Below, one piece after another: positions 16,175-26,597 of a stretch of DNA of 64,000 bases. Below the pieces are notes generated by a model that had not been told where the DNA came from, did no database searches, and saw nothing but the letters and a program-made list of their open reading frames with translations. Position 1 is the stretch's first letter; each line of letters begins with the position of its first letter. The stretch is from the NCBI RefSeq assembly GCF_000425885.1, contig NZ_KE384471.1, forward strand, positions 96,563-160,562, given 5' to 3'. This DNA comes from Schleiferilactobacillus harbinensis DSM 16991 (GTDB lineage: Bacteria > Bacillota > Bacilli > Lactobacillales > Lactobacillaceae). The translations under genes and the position numbers were made by a program.

Positions 16175-17158
16175 TCACGAGGCGTTATTTTTAGCCCATT
16201 TAGCCCGGCCGCGGACGGCAGCCCCGACCATACCCGCTCGATCGCCTAAGGCCGCGGGTACGATTTTGGCGGCAGCCAGCGGCTGGGCCAGGGCATGTGC
16301 GTCAATGTACTTTTGGGCAGGTGTCATAATTCGTTTCCCGGCAGCGGCCATCCCCCCGCCGATGATGATCCGCTCCGGGTTGAAGACGTTGATAATCGAT
16401 ACCAGGCCAACGCCAAGCCATTCGCCGGTTTGATTCATCACTTCATGGGCGACGGCGTCCCCTTCGTCGTAAGCCAGCGAAACCATTTTACCAGTTAGCG
16501 GCTGCCCCTCAGCCTGCCACTCCGCCAGCACACTAGTCGGGGCTTTAGCAATAGCTTCCTGGGTCGTTTGAATCAGACCCGTGGCGGACACGTAGCGTTC
16601 CCAGCAGCCGATGTTGCCGCAGTTGCACGGGCGGCCATTCGCGTTGATCGACATGTGCCCCAACTCCCCGGCACTATCGGTGGTGCCGTAAAGCATTTTG
16701 CCTTCCAGAATAATACCGGCGCCGACACCCGTACCCAAGGTTAACAGGATGGCATTCTGGACGCCCTTGGCGGCCCCTTCCGACCATTCGCCGTACGTAT
16801 TCATCCGCACATCGTTGTCCAAAACGACCGGAATATGCAGGCGGTTTTCAAACCATTGCACCACCGGCACATCCCGCCATTGGGGGAAGTTGGCCAGATA
16901 ATGGGAAATCCCGGCCTGAACATCCATCAGTCCCGGCACTCCGATTCCCAGGGCCATCAGATCCTCGGGGTCAGTCCCGGTTTCTTTCAGCAGCCCCGTT
17001 AATAACGCGGCTAAGTTTTCCAAAATAATATCGGCGCTCTCGGTCGCCCGACTGGGTGCCCGTTTCTCACCAATTTGATGCAGCTGATCATCGAACAAAG
17101 CGACCTTGGCGTTGGTCCCGCCCAAGTCAATCCCGGCAAAAATTGCATTACCCATCAT
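16175..17158 (-). CDS. glcK: ROK-family glucokinase
   Basis: Phosphorylates glucose to glucose 6-phosphate with ATP. The 327-aa protein has the ATP-binding motif GIDLGGTNAKVALFD (residues about 8-22), the catalytic-region motif DNDVR, GTGVGAGII, and the ROK zinc site GHMSI followed by CNCGNIGCWE. The start ATG 17158 has GGAGG 6 nt upstream; the ATG directly after it is equally possible, and a longer form from 17197 is less likely. It is divergent from the GH20-like gene and has its own downstream terminator. Glucose is the likely substrate by family; another hexose cannot be excluded. Confidence 0.92.
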   Translation of the reverse strand: MMGNAIFAGIDLGGTNAKVALFDDQLHQIGEKRAPSRATESADIILENLAALLTGLLKETGTDPEDLMALGIGVPGLMDVQAGISHYLANFPQWRDVPVVQWFENRLHIPVVLDNDVRMNTYGEWSEGAAKGVQNAILLTLGTGVGAGIILEGKMLYGTTDSAGELGHMSINANGRPCNCGNIGCWERYVSATGLIQTTQEAIAKAPTSVLAEWQAEGQPLTGKMVSLAYDEGDAVAHEVMNQTGEWLGVGLVSIINVFNPERIIIGGGMAAAGKRIMTPAQKYIDAHALAQPLAAAKIVPAALGDRAGMVGAAVRGRAKWAKNNAS

Positions 17159-17275
17159 TGCCAACCTCCGCATTTGAATTTGTTCATCGATGCGCAATTA
17201 TCCCACTCGTAATGTAGCATGTTCCTGCAAGAAATACGAGGCCTACGGTATAATTAATGTAGGAGGCGACAGCAA

Positions 17276-18619
17276 ATGGAATTGAACATCACGGGGCTCC
17301 CCGATTCGTTGCGCCCCGCTATTGATCTATTGGCCCCGCGGTGGGACATCACGGTGACCGCGGATGCTGAGTTGACTGTGACCCTGGCCCCAACCGCCGG
17401 GACCTTGACCGTGACCCGGGCAGACACCGCCGGGACCATCGGGTATCCCGGCGGTGCCGCGGCGCTGCGCGGGCTGACCGAGTGGATCGCCCACGCGCAA
17501 AACGAACGGCATTTCAGCTACCAGGAGACGCCAACCGCCGCGACTGTGGGTCTATTATTGGATATTCGCCACAATGCGCAATTAACCACCCGCGAGGGTC
17601 AGGCGTTGCTGCAGCGCTTGGCGATGCTGGGTTACACCGCCTTGACTGTGATCACCGGTCCGAATACGCTACTGGACAGTGATCAGTTAAATACAGATGC
17701 CCAAATTTTGCATATTGCCCAGACAATATTGACTGCTGTACCGGACAAAGCACCGGCTGGCACCATTTCTCTGCATATGGACCAGGGCCTGGCTCCCAAC
17801 CAGGGCGTCATGGTCGCCGCGGCCCAAGCAGCGGCTTTGACCCGACCCACTGAACTATGGGCTGCCGCCGCTTTCACCGATGGCGGCGAGACACCAACCC
17901 GGGCGATGATGCTTGGCTTACAGGCTGTGGCGGAAGCGGCCTATGCGCCGGAATTAACCAAAGACTGGCTGGCCGCGCAATTCTGGCTCATGCAGCACGA
18001 AGACTGGGATGGTTTCTATGCCCTGGATCAATTCGACAACTTCAAGCGCCGGGGCAAGACGAACATCCAAGGCGCCAATCCTAGCAAACTGCTGCTCTAC
18101 ATGGACTGGCTGACCCCGCGGTTCTGGGCGAACTTCAGCGGCGTGGATGCCGAGAAGCACTATCGGGTGCTGGCAGAGAAACTTGGCGGGGCGGTCACGA
18201 CCCAAACCACCCGGCCGCTGTATGCTTATTATCAGCAACTGGCCCGCTTTCTCAGTCACAAAGCCCACCTGCTGGACGCCATTCAGGACGCCTATCGGGC
18301 CGGTGACCGGGACGAAATGACCGGGGTGATCGCCGAGCTGCAAGCGCTGGCCCGCCGCCTGGATAAACTGCATGATGCCCGCCAGACCCTGTGGTTGGTG
18401 GAGCGCTCGCCCATCGGCTGGGAGGTCGTGGATAACCGCTTCGGCGCGCTGAAGCAGCGCCTGTTAACGGCAGTGGAGCGGCTCAGTGCCTGGGAAGACG
18501 GCCGCTTGCCCGAGCTGCCGGAAATGACTGCCCCCTTGACTGCCATTGCCACCGAAAAAGGCGGCAAATTAGGGTTTGCCCGCTACCACGACATCATCAG
18601 TCCATTTCCCCAAGCATAA
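17276..18619 (+). CDS. GH20 hexosaminidase-like protein with reduced catalytic domain
   Basis: A 447-aa protein. The first 100 residues resemble the substrate-facing N-terminal domain of lactobacillar GH20 enzymes. Residues 110-150 resemble the first barrel strands (LLLDIRHNAQ and LAMLGYTALTVI). Residues about 270-447 resemble the family's helical C-terminal region (NPSKLLLYMDWL, LWLVERSPIGWEVVDNRFG). The central barrel is much shorter than the usual roughly 630-aa relatives, and the Asp-Glu pair that does catalysis is not seen. It may be a sugar-binding or regulatory relic. The ORF is intact with a strong start (AGGAGG, ATG 17276), and TATAAT at 17249-17254 implies a leader of only about 15 nt. 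Assignment is moderate. Confidence 0.6.
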   Translation: MELNITGLPDSLRPAIDLLAPRWDITVTADAELTVTLAPTAGTLTVTRADTAGTIGYPGGAAALRGLTEWIAHAQNERHFSYQETPTAATVGLLLDIRHNAQLTTREGQALLQRLAMLGYTALTVITGPNTLLDSDQLNTDAQILHIAQTILTAVPDKAPAGTISLHMDQGLAPNQGVMVAAAQAAALTRPTELWAAAAFTDGGETPTRAMMLGLQAVAEAAYAPELTKDWLAAQFWLMQHEDWDGFYALDQFDNFKRRGKTNIQGANPSKLLLYMDWLTPRFWANFSGVDAEKHYRVLAEKLGGAVTTQTTRPLYAYYQQLARFLSHKAHLLDAIQDAYRAGDRDEMTGVIAELQALARRLDKLHDARQTLWLVERSPIGWEVVDNRFGALKQRLLTAVERLSAWEDGRLPELPEMTAPLTAIATEKGGKLGFARYHDIISPFPQA

Positions 18620-18682
18620 GCTAACCCTTTTTCTGCATTTCTGTTTATAATGACCGGCAGAAAAAGGAAAGCAGGGATCATC

Positions 18683-19306
18683 ATGGCCCAATTCGATTAT
18701 CGCATTGACGAACAAACTGAGTACAACTTGGGAGACACGCCGTCGCTGGTAATGCTGACAGAACGGAATTACTTAATGTTCCAAGGCACCGGTGAAGCGC
18801 AGCTGGCCAATCCGGAGTTCAAGGATGCGGCGGCCGCAATGTACGCCTTCGCGGCGGGCATCAAGGAACAGGCGCGGCACAGCAAATTGATCGACTGGTT
18901 CCGGGACTATGTCCCCTATCCGCTGAGTGTGTACCGAACCCCCCACGGCGCGTACACAATGCTGATCAAACAGCCCAATTTCACCGTCCCGGAGCTGCTG
19001 ACCGCGGCGCAGGCCGCCGCTGGTCCGCTCACAGCGGCGGCCCGGCAAGTGGCATATCGCCGCACTGAAGAAGGGGTGGAAGTACAGCTGCTGCAAAAGG
19101 GCCCCGTTACCGAGGCCAGCTCAGTCTTCACCACTTTGACGGACTTCATGCAGGCCCACGGGATGACCCGGGCCCAGGACGGCTACCGGACGGTGTATCT
19201 GGATAATATTCTCACCACGCCGGCCGATCAAGTCCGCACGCTGGTCCGGATCCCGGTCACTGTCCGGGATCCGGACGCTGGGGATTATGAGATCGCCCGT
19301 AATTAG
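18683..19306 (+). CDS. GyrI-like small-molecule-binding protein
   Basis: A 207-aa soluble protein with the features of GyrI-like domains: LVMLTERNYLMFQGTGEAQ near the N-terminus, a middle block KLIDWFRDYVPYPL, and a C-terminal YLDNILTTPADQVRTLVRIPV segment. Such proteins bind or hydrolyse small hydrophobic or cationic compounds and are often linked to drug response. ATG 18683 is chosen over 18650 by homologous length, although the ribosome binding site is weak (AGGGA close, AAAGGA farther). It follows the GH20-like gene by 63 bp on the same strand and ends before a strong terminator. Confidence 0.7.
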   Translation: MAQFDYRIDEQTEYNLGDTPSLVMLTERNYLMFQGTGEAQLANPEFKDAAAAMYAFAAGIKEQARHSKLIDWFRDYVPYPLSVYRTPHGAYTMLIKQPNFTVPELLTAAQAAAGPLTAAARQVAYRRTEEGVEVQLLQKGPVTEASSVFTTLTDFMQAHGMTRAQDGYRTVYLDNILTTPADQVRTLVRIPVTVRDPDAGDYEIARN

Positions 19307-19353
19307 TCGGTCAGCCGTCAAGAAAACCAGTTAAAAAACAATATTCGCCCTTC

Positions 19354-19388
19354 AATTCCGAACGACACCCATCGTTCGGAATTTTTTT
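19354..19388 (+). terminator. Terminator built from PurBox-like arms
   Basis: AATTCCGAACGA (19354-19365) pairs with TCGTTCGGAATT (19372-19383), followed by a T-run. Each arm also contains the CCGAAC core of a PurR operator, so the site may be bifunctional. Confidence 0.8.
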
Positions 19389-19426
19389 ATGGCAAAAGAT
19401 GTGGAATATACCATTTCAATTTTGTC

Positions 19427-19439
19427 ATCGTTCGGTTTT
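19427..19439 (-). promoter_or_regulatory. PurBox-like site 1
   Basis: On the minus strand AAAACCGAACGAT, one mismatch to the lactococcal PurBox AWWWCCGAACWWT. Confidence 0.55.
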
Positions 19440-19535
19440 ATCTGATTTCCACGGACACTAATACTCCTATACCGACCGCCCATCCGATGATTCTTTTGTT
19501 CTCAAGAAAAACGGTTTTGACGCCGTGGTGATGTT

Positions 19536-19548
19536 ATTGTTCGGTATC
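19536..19548 (-). promoter_or_regulatory. PurBox-like site 2
   Basis: On the minus strand GATACCGAACAAT, one mismatch to AWWWCCGAACWWT. It lies about 150 bp before purE. Confidence 0.6.
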
Positions 19549-19582
19549 TGGCCCGCTCGAAACCGAGAACCAGATTAAAATA

Positions 19583-19597
19583 TATAATACGAACATT
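19583..19597 (+). promoter_or_regulatory. PurBox 3 overlapping a -10 box
   Basis: AATACGAACATT (19586-19597) matches the Bacillus PurBox form AWWWCGAACWWT at every position. It overlaps TATAAT (19583-19588). No good -35 box lies 17 nt upstream, which would fit an activator-dependent or differently placed promoter. The spacer 19389-19692 holds no gene. Confidence 0.55.
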
Positions 19598-19692
19598 CAA
19601 TTGATTAAACCTAATTATAGTTAAGAATTTAGTTGTTTTTCAAGAACTCGTCTGGTATGCTGAACCCAACTTCAATCAATGGAGGTCAATTC

Positions 19693-20181
19693 ATGGCAAA
19701 AGTTGCAGTCGTCATGGGTTCAGCATCCGACTGGCCCACGATGCGAAATACGTGTACCACGTTACAGCAATTGGGCATCGCCTATACTGCCAAAGTCATT
19801 TCCGCCCACCGGATGCCAATGGAGCTGCAGGCCTTTGCCAGCGGTGCCCGGGCCGCCGGCTACGCGGTGATCATCGCCGGTGCCGGCGGCGCGGCCCACC
19901 TGCCCGGCATGCTGGCGGCCAACACGACTCTGCCGGTCCTGGGCGTGCCGATCCAGAGCCACGCCTTGAGCGGGATGGATTCGCTGCTGTCCATCGTTCA
20001 GATGCCCAGCGGCGTGCCCGTGGGCACCCTGGCCATCGGCAATGCCGGCGCGATCAACGCCGCCCTGCTGGCCGGTCAGATCCTGGCCTTGCAGGATCCA
20101 GCCTTAGCCGATCAGCTCACCGCATACCGTACCGCCCAGCACGATGCAGCGGTGGAAAGCGGGGCTCAGCTCAGTGACTAG
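19693..20181 (+). CDS. purE: N5-CAIR mutase PurE (class I)
   Basis: Converts N5-carboxyaminoimidazole ribonucleotide to CAIR in IMP synthesis. The 162-aa protein has the class I motifs [12 protein letters not shown] (residues 5-16) and SAHRMP (about residues 36-41), and a glycine-rich [12 protein letters not shown] loop. ATG 19693 has GGAGG 7 nt upstream; the upstream in-frame start at 19633 would precede the ribosome binding site. It is the first gene of an eleven-gene operon whose members overlap or nearly touch. Confidence 0.97.
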   Translation: MAKVAVVMGSASDWPTMRNTCTTLQQLGIAYTAKVISAHRMPMELQAFASGARAAGYAVIIAGAGGAAHLPGMLAANTTLPVLGVPIQSHALSGMDSLLSIVQMPSGVPVGTLAIGNAGAINAALLAGQILALQDPALADQLTAYRTAQHDAAVESGAQLSD

Positions 20182-21313
20182 GGAAATGTTTCTGCCGCCG
20201 GCCACCATCGGGATCGTCGGCGGCGGTCAGCTGGGCCAGATGATGGCCCTGGCGGCCAAAGCCATGGGCTACCGGATCATCGTCCTCGACCCCACGCCCA
20301 ACGCACCGGCGGGTCAAGTCGCCGACGACCAGATCGTCGCTGCTTACGACGACACCGCCGCTCTGCTGCAGCTGGCCCAGGCCAGCGACGTCCTCACCTA
20401 TGAGTTCGAGAACGTCAACCTGACCACCCTGCGCAAGGCCCAGCAATACACCGCGCTGCCCCAGGGGACTGAACTGCTGGCCATCTCCCGGGACCGGATT
20501 CGCGAGAAGACTTTCTTGGAGAACCACGGCCTGCCGGTCACCCCGTTTGCCAGCGTGCCCACCGCGGCTGCACTGCCCACGGCCATCGCCCGCATCGGCT
20601 ATCCCGCCATTTTGAAGACCACCACTGGCGGCTACGACGGCCATGGCCAGCAGGATTTGACCAGCCCCGCCGATCTCCCGGCCGGGCAGGCACTAGCCGC
20701 CAAGCAGCCCTGTATTTTAGAAAAGCGCCAGGCCTTCTCCCGGGAGTTATCCATCATGGTCACCCGGGACGGCCACGGTACGGTCCGCTGCTTCCCGGTC
20801 GTGGAGAACCGCCACGCCCACCATATCCTGCACACCACCCTGGCCCCGGCGCCGCGGCTGTCCGCCGACAAAGCGGCAGTCATCGCGGCGATGGCCGAAC
20901 GCATTGCCGCCAGCCTCGACCTGGCCGGGGTGCTGGGTATCGAACTATTCGATACCCCCGCCGGCATCCTGGTCAACGAATTGGCCCCGCGACCCCACAA
21001 TTCCGGCCACTACTCCATCGAAGCCTGCAACCTGTCCCAGTTTGCCGCCCATATTCTGAGCATCTGCGGCCTGCCGATCCCGCCGATTCGCCAGCGCAAA
21101 CCGGCGGTGATGCGCAATCTGCTGGGCGCTGACCTGACCAAAGCCAAACAGCTCTGGCCGGCCCATCCCGAGTGGCATTTCCACGATTACGGCAAGGCCG
21201 AGATCCGCCCCGGCCGCAAGATGGGCCACATCACTGTTGTTGCCGAAGACCGCCAATCGATGACGGCTTTGACTGAATCCGTTAATTGGGAGGATACATC
21301 AACTCATGACTGA
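20174..21313 (+). CDS. purK: N5-CAIR synthetase PurK
   Basis: ATP-grasp enzyme that carboxylates AIR using bicarbonate and ATP, feeding PurE. It is 379 aa from GTG 20174. This start gives [20 protein letters not shown], which matches the usual PurK N-terminus; ATG 20186 is the alternative. The gene overlaps purE by 8 bp. Seen motifs include [20 protein letters not shown] in the ATP-grasp fold, and [12 protein letters not shown] near residue 280. The region is notably GC-rich. Confidence 0.95.
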   Translation: MTREMFLPPATIGIVGGGQLGQMMALAAKAMGYRIIVLDPTPNAPAGQVADDQIVAAYDDTAALLQLAQASDVLTYEFENVNLTTLRKAQQYTALPQGTELLAISRDRIREKTFLENHGLPVTPFASVPTAAALPTAIARIGYPAILKTTTGGYDGHGQQDLTSPADLPAGQALAAKQPCILEKRQAFSRELSIMVTRDGHGTVRCFPVVENRHAHHILHTTLAPAPRLSADKAAVIAAMAERIAASLDLAGVLGIELFDTPAGILVNELAPRPHNSGHYSIEACNLSQFAAHILSICGLPIPPIRQRKPAVMRNLLGADLTKAKQLWPAHPEWHFHDYGKAEIRPGRKMGHITVVAEDRQSMTALTESVNWEDTSTHD

Positions 21314-22022
21314 AGCCACTTTGATTTATACCGGTAAGGCCAAACAACTCTACAGCACCGCTGATCCCGACGTTTTAAAGGTCGTTTACCTGGACCAAGC
21401 CACCGCTTTGAACGGCAAAAAGAAAGTGCAGATCCAGGGCAAGGGCCCAGTCAACCTGCAGATTTCCAGCCTATTATTTCAAACCGTCGCGGCGGCGGGT
21501 ATTCCCACCCACTATATCGCCACCGACAACGCCACCACCATGCGGGTCTACAGATGTGCGATGCTGCCGCTGGAAGTGGTCTTCCGCAATTTTGCCTCCG
21601 GTCATTTCGAAAGCAAATTTCAAGTCCGCCACCTGCGGCCTTTCTCCCCAGCCATTCATGAGTATTATTACAAGTCCGACACGCTGGATGATCCGTTCAT
21701 GAACGATGATCAGATCAAAGCCCTGCGGATCGCCGACCAGGCCACGCTGGCGCAGCTCCGCACCCTGACCGATCAGCTGAATGCCCTGCTCACTGCCCGC
21801 TTTGCCAAAGCCGGCATCACGCTCGTGGACGGCAAGTTTGAATTCGGTCGGCTCAGCGACGAAACACTGGTCTTGGCCGATGAACTATCCCCGGACAACT
21901 TCCGCTTGGTGGACAGCCGAACCAAAGAGTCCCTGGACAAGGATGTCTTCCGCCAGGATGAAGGCCCGTTAGTCCCTGTCTATGAAGAAGTGCTGCGCCG
22001 GTTAACCGAAAGCGAGGAATAA
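21306..22022 (+). CDS. purC: SAICAR synthetase PurC
   Basis: Joins CAIR with aspartate using ATP to make SAICAR. The 238-aa product has the characteristic YTGKAKQLYST start (ATP loop), LEVVFRNFASG, and LVDGKFEFG with the conserved acidic residues. The ATG lies inside the purK stop region (8-bp overlap), with GGGAGG 12 nt upstream. Confidence 0.97.
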   Translation: MTEATLIYTGKAKQLYSTADPDVLKVVYLDQATALNGKKKVQIQGKGPVNLQISSLLFQTVAAAGIPTHYIATDNATTMRVYRCAMLPLEVVFRNFASGHFESKFQVRHLRPFSPAIHEYYYKSDTLDDPFMNDDQIKALRIADQATLAQLRTLTDQLNALLTARFAKAGITLVDGKFEFGRLSDETLVLADELSPDNFRLVDSRTKESLDKDVFRQDEGPLVPVYEEVLRRLTESEE

Positions 22023-22025
22023 GCG

Positions 22026-22274
22026 ATGTTTAAAGCCAAGATTTACGTCAATTACAAGCCGTCTGTTCTGGATCCGAAAGCCGAAGCAATCAAGACTGCT
22101 CTGACCCGGATGAACCACCAGAATGTTCAGGACGTCCGCTACGGCAAGTACTTCGAACTGCTGCTGCAGGGCGACGATGAAGCCGCCGTCCGAGCCCAGG
22201 TGGAAGAAATATGCGACCAATTGCTGGCCAACGTGAACATGGAGACCTATCGCTTCGACCTGGAGGTGGCTTAA
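22026..22274 (+). CDS. purS: FGAM synthase subunit PurS
   Basis: An 82-aa subunit that bridges PurQ and PurL in the three-component formylglycinamidine ribonucleotide synthase. It has the typical start MFKAKIYVNYKPSVLDP and the GKYFEL segment. It starts 3 bp after purC and ends directly against purQ. Confidence 0.96.
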   Translation: MFKAKIYVNYKPSVLDPKAEAIKTALTRMNHQNVQDVRYGKYFELLLQGDDEAAVRAQVEEICDQLLANVNMETYRFDLEVA

Positions 22275-22961
22275 ATGCGAGCCGCGGTTATCACGTTCCC
22301 CGGGTCCAACTGCGATGAGGATCTGCAATGGGCTTTGGCCCATGTCTGCGGCATCCCCGCAGATCTGGTCCCCGCCAGCCAGGAGACGCTGGCCGGCTAC
22401 GATGCGGTCTTTCTCCCCGGCGGTTTTTCCTACGGCGACTATCTGCGCAGCGGCGCCATCGCTCGGTTCTCACCGATCATGACCGCCGTGCAGGATTTTG
22501 CAGCCGCGGGCGGTTTCGTCGTCGGCATCTGCAATGGCTTCCAGATCCTCACCGAAGCCGGTCTGCTCCCCGGTGCCTTGCAGTGGAACACGTCGCTGCA
22601 CTTCATCTGCGCCCCGGCCCCGCTGACGGTGGTCAACACCGCCACCGCGTTTTCGAATCACTATGCCGACATGGAGAGTGTCACGCTGCCCATCGCCCAC
22701 GGCGAGGGCAGCTACTACGCCGACCCGGCGACCCTGGCCGAGCTGGAGGCCAATCACCAAGTGGTCTTCCGCTACCAGGACAACCCCAACGGCAGTATCC
22801 ACGACATCGCCGGCATCACCAACCGCGCCGGCAACGTGCTGGGCATGATGCCCCACCCGGAACGCGCCGTCGAAGCCCTGCTTGGCGGGACTGACGGCCG
22901 GGGGGTCTTTTATTCCTTATTGAACGCCACGAAAGGAGCCGCCGCCCATGTTGCAGGTTGA
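22275..22961 (+). CDS. purQ: FGAM synthase glutaminase subunit PurQ
   Basis: Class I glutamine amidotransferase that supplies ammonia to PurL. The 228-aa product has [25 protein letters not shown], the nucleophile Cys in GICNGFQIL (about residue 86), and the catalytic His-x-Glu in [11 protein letters not shown]. Its ATG directly follows the purS stop codon, and its last 14 bp overlap purL. Confidence 0.97.
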   Translation: MRAAVITFPGSNCDEDLQWALAHVCGIPADLVPASQETLAGYDAVFLPGGFSYGDYLRSGAIARFSPIMTAVQDFAAAGGFVVGICNGFQILTEAGLLPGALQWNTSLHFICAPAPLTVVNTATAFSNHYADMESVTLPIAHGEGSYYADPATLAELEANHQVVFRYQDNPNGSIHDIAGITNRAGNVLGMMPHPERAVEALLGGTDGRGVFYSLLNATKGAAAHVAG

Positions 22962-25158
22962 GCTGAGTCCTGAAGAAATCCGCACCGCCAAACCATACCG
23001 CCAATGGGACATGACCGATGCGGAATACGACCGCTTCACCCAATTGATCGGTCACTTGCCCACCTTCACGGAAGTCGGCTTAGCCAGCGGGATGTGGAGC
23101 GAACACTGTGCGTATAAATACAGCAAGCCCGTGCTGCGCCAGTTCTGGACCAAGAACGAGAATGTCGTGATGGGCCCGGGCGAAGGCGCCGGGGCCATTC
23201 GCATCGGCGCGGGCAAGGTCGTCGTTTTTAAGGCCGAGAGCCACAACCACCCCTCCGCAGTGGAACCCTATGAGGGCGCGGCCACCGGTGTTGGCGGCAT
23301 CATCCGGGATATTTTCTCCATGGGCGCCAAGCCCATCGCCGTGCTGGATTCCCTGCGCTTCGGCGAATTGACCGACCCCCGCACCCGCCAGCTGCTGGAC
23401 CAAGTGGTCGCCGGCATCGCCGGCTACGGCAACGCCATCGGCATTCCCACGGTGGGCGGCGAGACCGCCTTTGACCCCACCTACGCCCGCAATCCCCTGG
23501 TCAACGCCATGTGTGTCGGCATCATGGACGAAGACCAATTGCAGAAAGGCCGGGCGGCCGGGGTGGGCAACGCCATTCTCTACGTTGGCGCGAAAACCGG
23601 CCGGGACGGTATCAACGGCGCTTCCTTTGCCTCCGGCACGTTCTCCGACAGCGAAGCGGCTGACCGGTCGGCTGTTCAAGTCGGCGATCCCTTTATGGAA
23701 AAACTGCTGGTCGACGCCTGCCTGAAAGTGACCAATGATCACCAGGACATTCTCGTCGGCATGCAGGATATGGGTGCCGCCGGGCTGGTGTCTTCCAGTG
23801 TGGAAATGGCCGGCAAATCGGCCAGCGGTATGGCCTTGGATCTGGACCTGGTGCCCCAGCGGGAACCGGACATGACCTCCTTTGAGATCATGCTGTCTGA
23901 ATCCCAGGAACGGATGCTGTTGTGTGTGGCGGCCGGCCATGAGGCCGAGATCCAAGAAATTTTTGCCCGCTACGGTCTGGATGCGGTCGTGATCGGCCGA
24001 GTCACTGCTGGTCACCAGTATGTATTGACCCACCACGGCGAAACCGTCTGCGACATCCCCGTGTCATCCTTGACCAGCGATGCGCCGGTCTATCACCAGG
24101 CCGGTCAGCAGCCGGCCCGCTTGCAGGCCCCCGCGCCCGACTGGCAGCCGGTGATCACCGATGTGACCGCCACGTGGACAAGGCTGATGAACCAGCCGAC
24201 CATTGCCAATAAGGCCAGCCTGTTTAGCCGCTATGATGCCCAGGTCCAGACGAATACCGTCGTCCTCCCCGGCAGCGATGCCGCGGTGCTGCGGATCAAA
24301 GGAACCGACCGGGCCATCGCCATGACCACCGACAGCAACGGCCGCTATGTTTACCTGGACCCGTACATTGGCGGTCAGCGCACGGTCGCCGAAGCCGCCG
24401 CTAACCTGGTGGCCAGCGGCGCCACCCCGTTGGGCATCACCGATTGCCTGAATTACGGTGATCCCACAAAACCGGAAATCTTTTATGAATTGGAAACGTC
24501 CGCCCAAGGGATCACCGCCGCTACGAAGGTTTTCAATACCCCGGTGATTTCCGGCAACGTGTCGCTGTACAATGAAACCAATGGCACCGCCATTTACCCG
24601 ACGCCGATGGTCGGGATGGTCGGACTGATCGAGGACATGACGACGATCACCACCCAGGACTTCAAGCAAGCCGGCGATCTTGTCTACCTGGTGGGCACCA
24701 CCCAGCCGGATTTCAGCGGCAGTGAGATTCAAAAGCTGCTCACCGGCGATATTGCCGGCCGGTTGGCCGACCTGGACCTGGCCACCGTGAAGCACCAGCA
24801 AGACCTGGTTCTGGCGGCCATCCAGGCCCATCTGGTCACCGCTGCCCATGATTTGAGCGAAGGCGGGCTGCTGACCGGTTTGGCTGAAATGGCCTTCGCC
24901 AACCAAATCGGCGCGGACCTGCGGGTGGCTGTGCCCACCAGCTGGCTCTTCGCCGAAACTCCGGGACGCTTCCTGATCACCATTGCGCCGGAGAATCAGC
25001 CCGCCTTTGAAAAGGTCCTGGGCAGTGCGGCCACTCTATTGGGCCGGACCACAGCGGCGCCGCAAGTCACCATTGCCGCGCCGAACCGGACGTTCTCCGC
25101 GTCTTTGGCTGACTTGCACCAGGCTTGGGAGGAGGGCATTCCGTGCCGCATGAATTAA
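22948..25158 (+). CDS. purL: FGAM synthase subunit PurL
   Basis: ATP-dependent amidation of FGAR to FGAM, with PurQ and PurS. The 736-aa length is normal for the small Gram-positive form. Visible motifs are [47 protein letters not shown] and [12 protein letters not shown]. The start is ATG 22948 with AAAGGAG about 9 nt upstream, within the end of purQ. Confidence 0.97.
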   Translation: MLQVELSPEEIRTAKPYRQWDMTDAEYDRFTQLIGHLPTFTEVGLASGMWSEHCAYKYSKPVLRQFWTKNENVVMGPGEGAGAIRIGAGKVVVFKAESHNHPSAVEPYEGAATGVGGIIRDIFSMGAKPIAVLDSLRFGELTDPRTRQLLDQVVAGIAGYGNAIGIPTVGGETAFDPTYARNPLVNAMCVGIMDEDQLQKGRAAGVGNAILYVGAKTGRDGINGASFASGTFSDSEAADRSAVQVGDPFMEKLLVDACLKVTNDHQDILVGMQDMGAAGLVSSSVEMAGKSASGMALDLDLVPQREPDMTSFEIMLSESQERMLLCVAAGHEAEIQEIFARYGLDAVVIGRVTAGHQYVLTHHGETVCDIPVSSLTSDAPVYHQAGQQPARLQAPAPDWQPVITDVTATWTRLMNQPTIANKASLFSRYDAQVQTNTVVLPGSDAAVLRIKGTDRAIAMTTDSNGRYVYLDPYIGGQRTVAEAAANLVASGATPLGITDCLNYGDPTKPEIFYELETSAQGITAATKVFNTPVISGNVSLYNETNGTAIYPTPMVGMVGLIEDMTTITTQDFKQAGDLVYLVGTTQPDFSGSEIQKLLTGDIAGRLADLDLATVKHQQDLVLAAIQAHLVTAAHDLSEGGLLTGLAEMAFANQIGADLRVAVPTSWLFAETPGRFLITIAPENQPAFEKVLGSAATLLGRTTAAPQVTIAAPNRTFSASLADLHQAWEEGIPCRMN

Positions 25159-26597
25159 AGGAACTCAACGAAGAATGCGGCTTATTCGGCGTCTGGGGCA
25201 ACCCCCACGCGGCCGCCATCACCCACCTCGGCCTGCACACCCTGCAGCACCGGGGCCAGGAAGGGGCCGGCATCGTCGGTCTCACCCCCGCCGGGCTGCG
25301 CCGCCACTACGGCCTGGGCCTGCTCAGCGAAGTCTTCACCAAACCCGAAGACATCGCTGAGTTAGCCGGTCCGGCCGCGCTGGGCCATGTGCGCTATGCC
25401 ACTGCCGGCGGCCGGCTGCTGGAAAACATCCAGCCCCTGCTGTTCCGGTTCAGTACCGAAGCCATGGCGCTGGCCCACAACGGCAACCTGACCAACGCCC
25501 GCACGCTGCGCCGCGAATTGGAAGACGACGGTGCCATTTTCCATACCACCAGCGACACGGAGGTCTTGATGCACCTGCTGCGCCGCTCCCCAGCTGCCAC
25601 GTTCACCGGCCAGTTGATCGACGCCCTGAATCAGGTTCACGGCGGTTTCGCCTTTGAACTGCTCACCGAGCATGGCCTGTACGCCGCGGTGGACCCCAAT
25701 GGGTTCCGGCCGCTGGTGCTGGGCACTTTGCCCGATGGCGGTACCGTGATCTGCAGCGAAACGGCGGCCCTAGACGCGGTCGGCGCCGACTTTGTCCGGG
25801 ACATCCAACCCGGGGAATTGGTCAGTGTCACTGCCAACGGCGTCACCACCCAGCAGTACACGACCAACACTACGCTCAGTGTATGCTCCATGGAATTTAT
25901 CTACTTTGCCCGCCCTGACTCCCAGATCCACGGAGTTAATGTCCACCAGGCCCGGCTCGCCATGGGCCGGCGTTTGGCTCAGGAACAGCCAGCGGATGCG
26001 GATATCGTCGTCGGGGTGCCGAATTCGTCGTTATCAGCGGCCCTGGGTTACGCCCGGGAAAGCGGCATCCCCTATGATTTGGGGCTGGTGAAAAGTCAGT
26101 ATGTCGCCCGCACCTTCATTCAGCCGACCCAAGCGCTGCGGGAAGCGGCCGTTAAGCGCAAGCTCAGTGCCGTCCGGGCGGTCGTTGAAGGCAAATCCGT
26201 CGCCCTGGTGGACGATTCCATCGTCCGGGGGACGACGTCGAAACAGCTGGTCCGGTTACTAAAAAACGCCGGAGCCAGGGCGGTCCATTTACGCATTGCC
26301 TCGCCGCCGCTGCGTTTTCCCTGCTTTTACGGCATCGACATTCAGTCCACCCGCGAACTGATGGCGGCGAATCACTCGATCAGTGAGATGCGGGATATTC
26401 TCGGGGCCGATTCCCTGGGTTTTCTCTCTACCGAGGCCTTGGAAGAAAGCGTCAATCTCGATCCCACTGCGCCCCACCGCGGCTTGTGCGTGGCCTACTT
26501 CACCGGTGAGTATCCAACGCCGCTGTATGATTACAGCGCAGAATTACAGAAAGAATTGGCTCTGCTGCACATTAAAGTATCGGAGGTTTCTGCCTAA
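25143..26597 (+). CDS. purF: Amidophosphoribosyltransferase PurF
   Basis: First committed step: PRPP plus glutamine to phosphoribosylamine. It is 484 aa from GTG 25143, placed 6 nt after GGAGGAGGG. The deduced start [19 protein letters not shown] fits the family, in which a short propeptide is removed to expose the N-terminal catalytic Cys (residue 12). The PRPP-binding motif [12 protein letters not shown] is around residue 360. Cys residues for a Bacillus-type Fe-S cluster are plausible (CSMEF, CFYGID). The 5' end overlaps purL by 16 bp. Confidence 0.97.
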   Translation: MPHELKELNEECGLFGVWGNPHAAAITHLGLHTLQHRGQEGAGIVGLTPAGLRRHYGLGLLSEVFTKPEDIAELAGPAALGHVRYATAGGRLLENIQPLLFRFSTEAMALAHNGNLTNARTLRRELEDDGAIFHTTSDTEVLMHLLRRSPAATFTGQLIDALNQVHGGFAFELLTEHGLYAAVDPNGFRPLVLGTLPDGGTVICSETAALDAVGADFVRDIQPGELVSVTANGVTTQQYTTNTTLSVCSMEFIYFARPDSQIHGVNVHQARLAMGRRLAQEQPADADIVVGVPNSSLSAALGYARESGIPYDLGLVKSQYVARTFIQPTQALREAAVKRKLSAVRAVVEGKSVALVDDSIVRGTTSKQLVRLLKNAGARAVHLRIASPPLRFPCFYGIDIQSTRELMAANHSISEMRDILGADSLGFLSTEALEESVNLDPTAPHRGLCVAYFTGEYPTPLYDYSAELQKELALLHIKVSEVSA

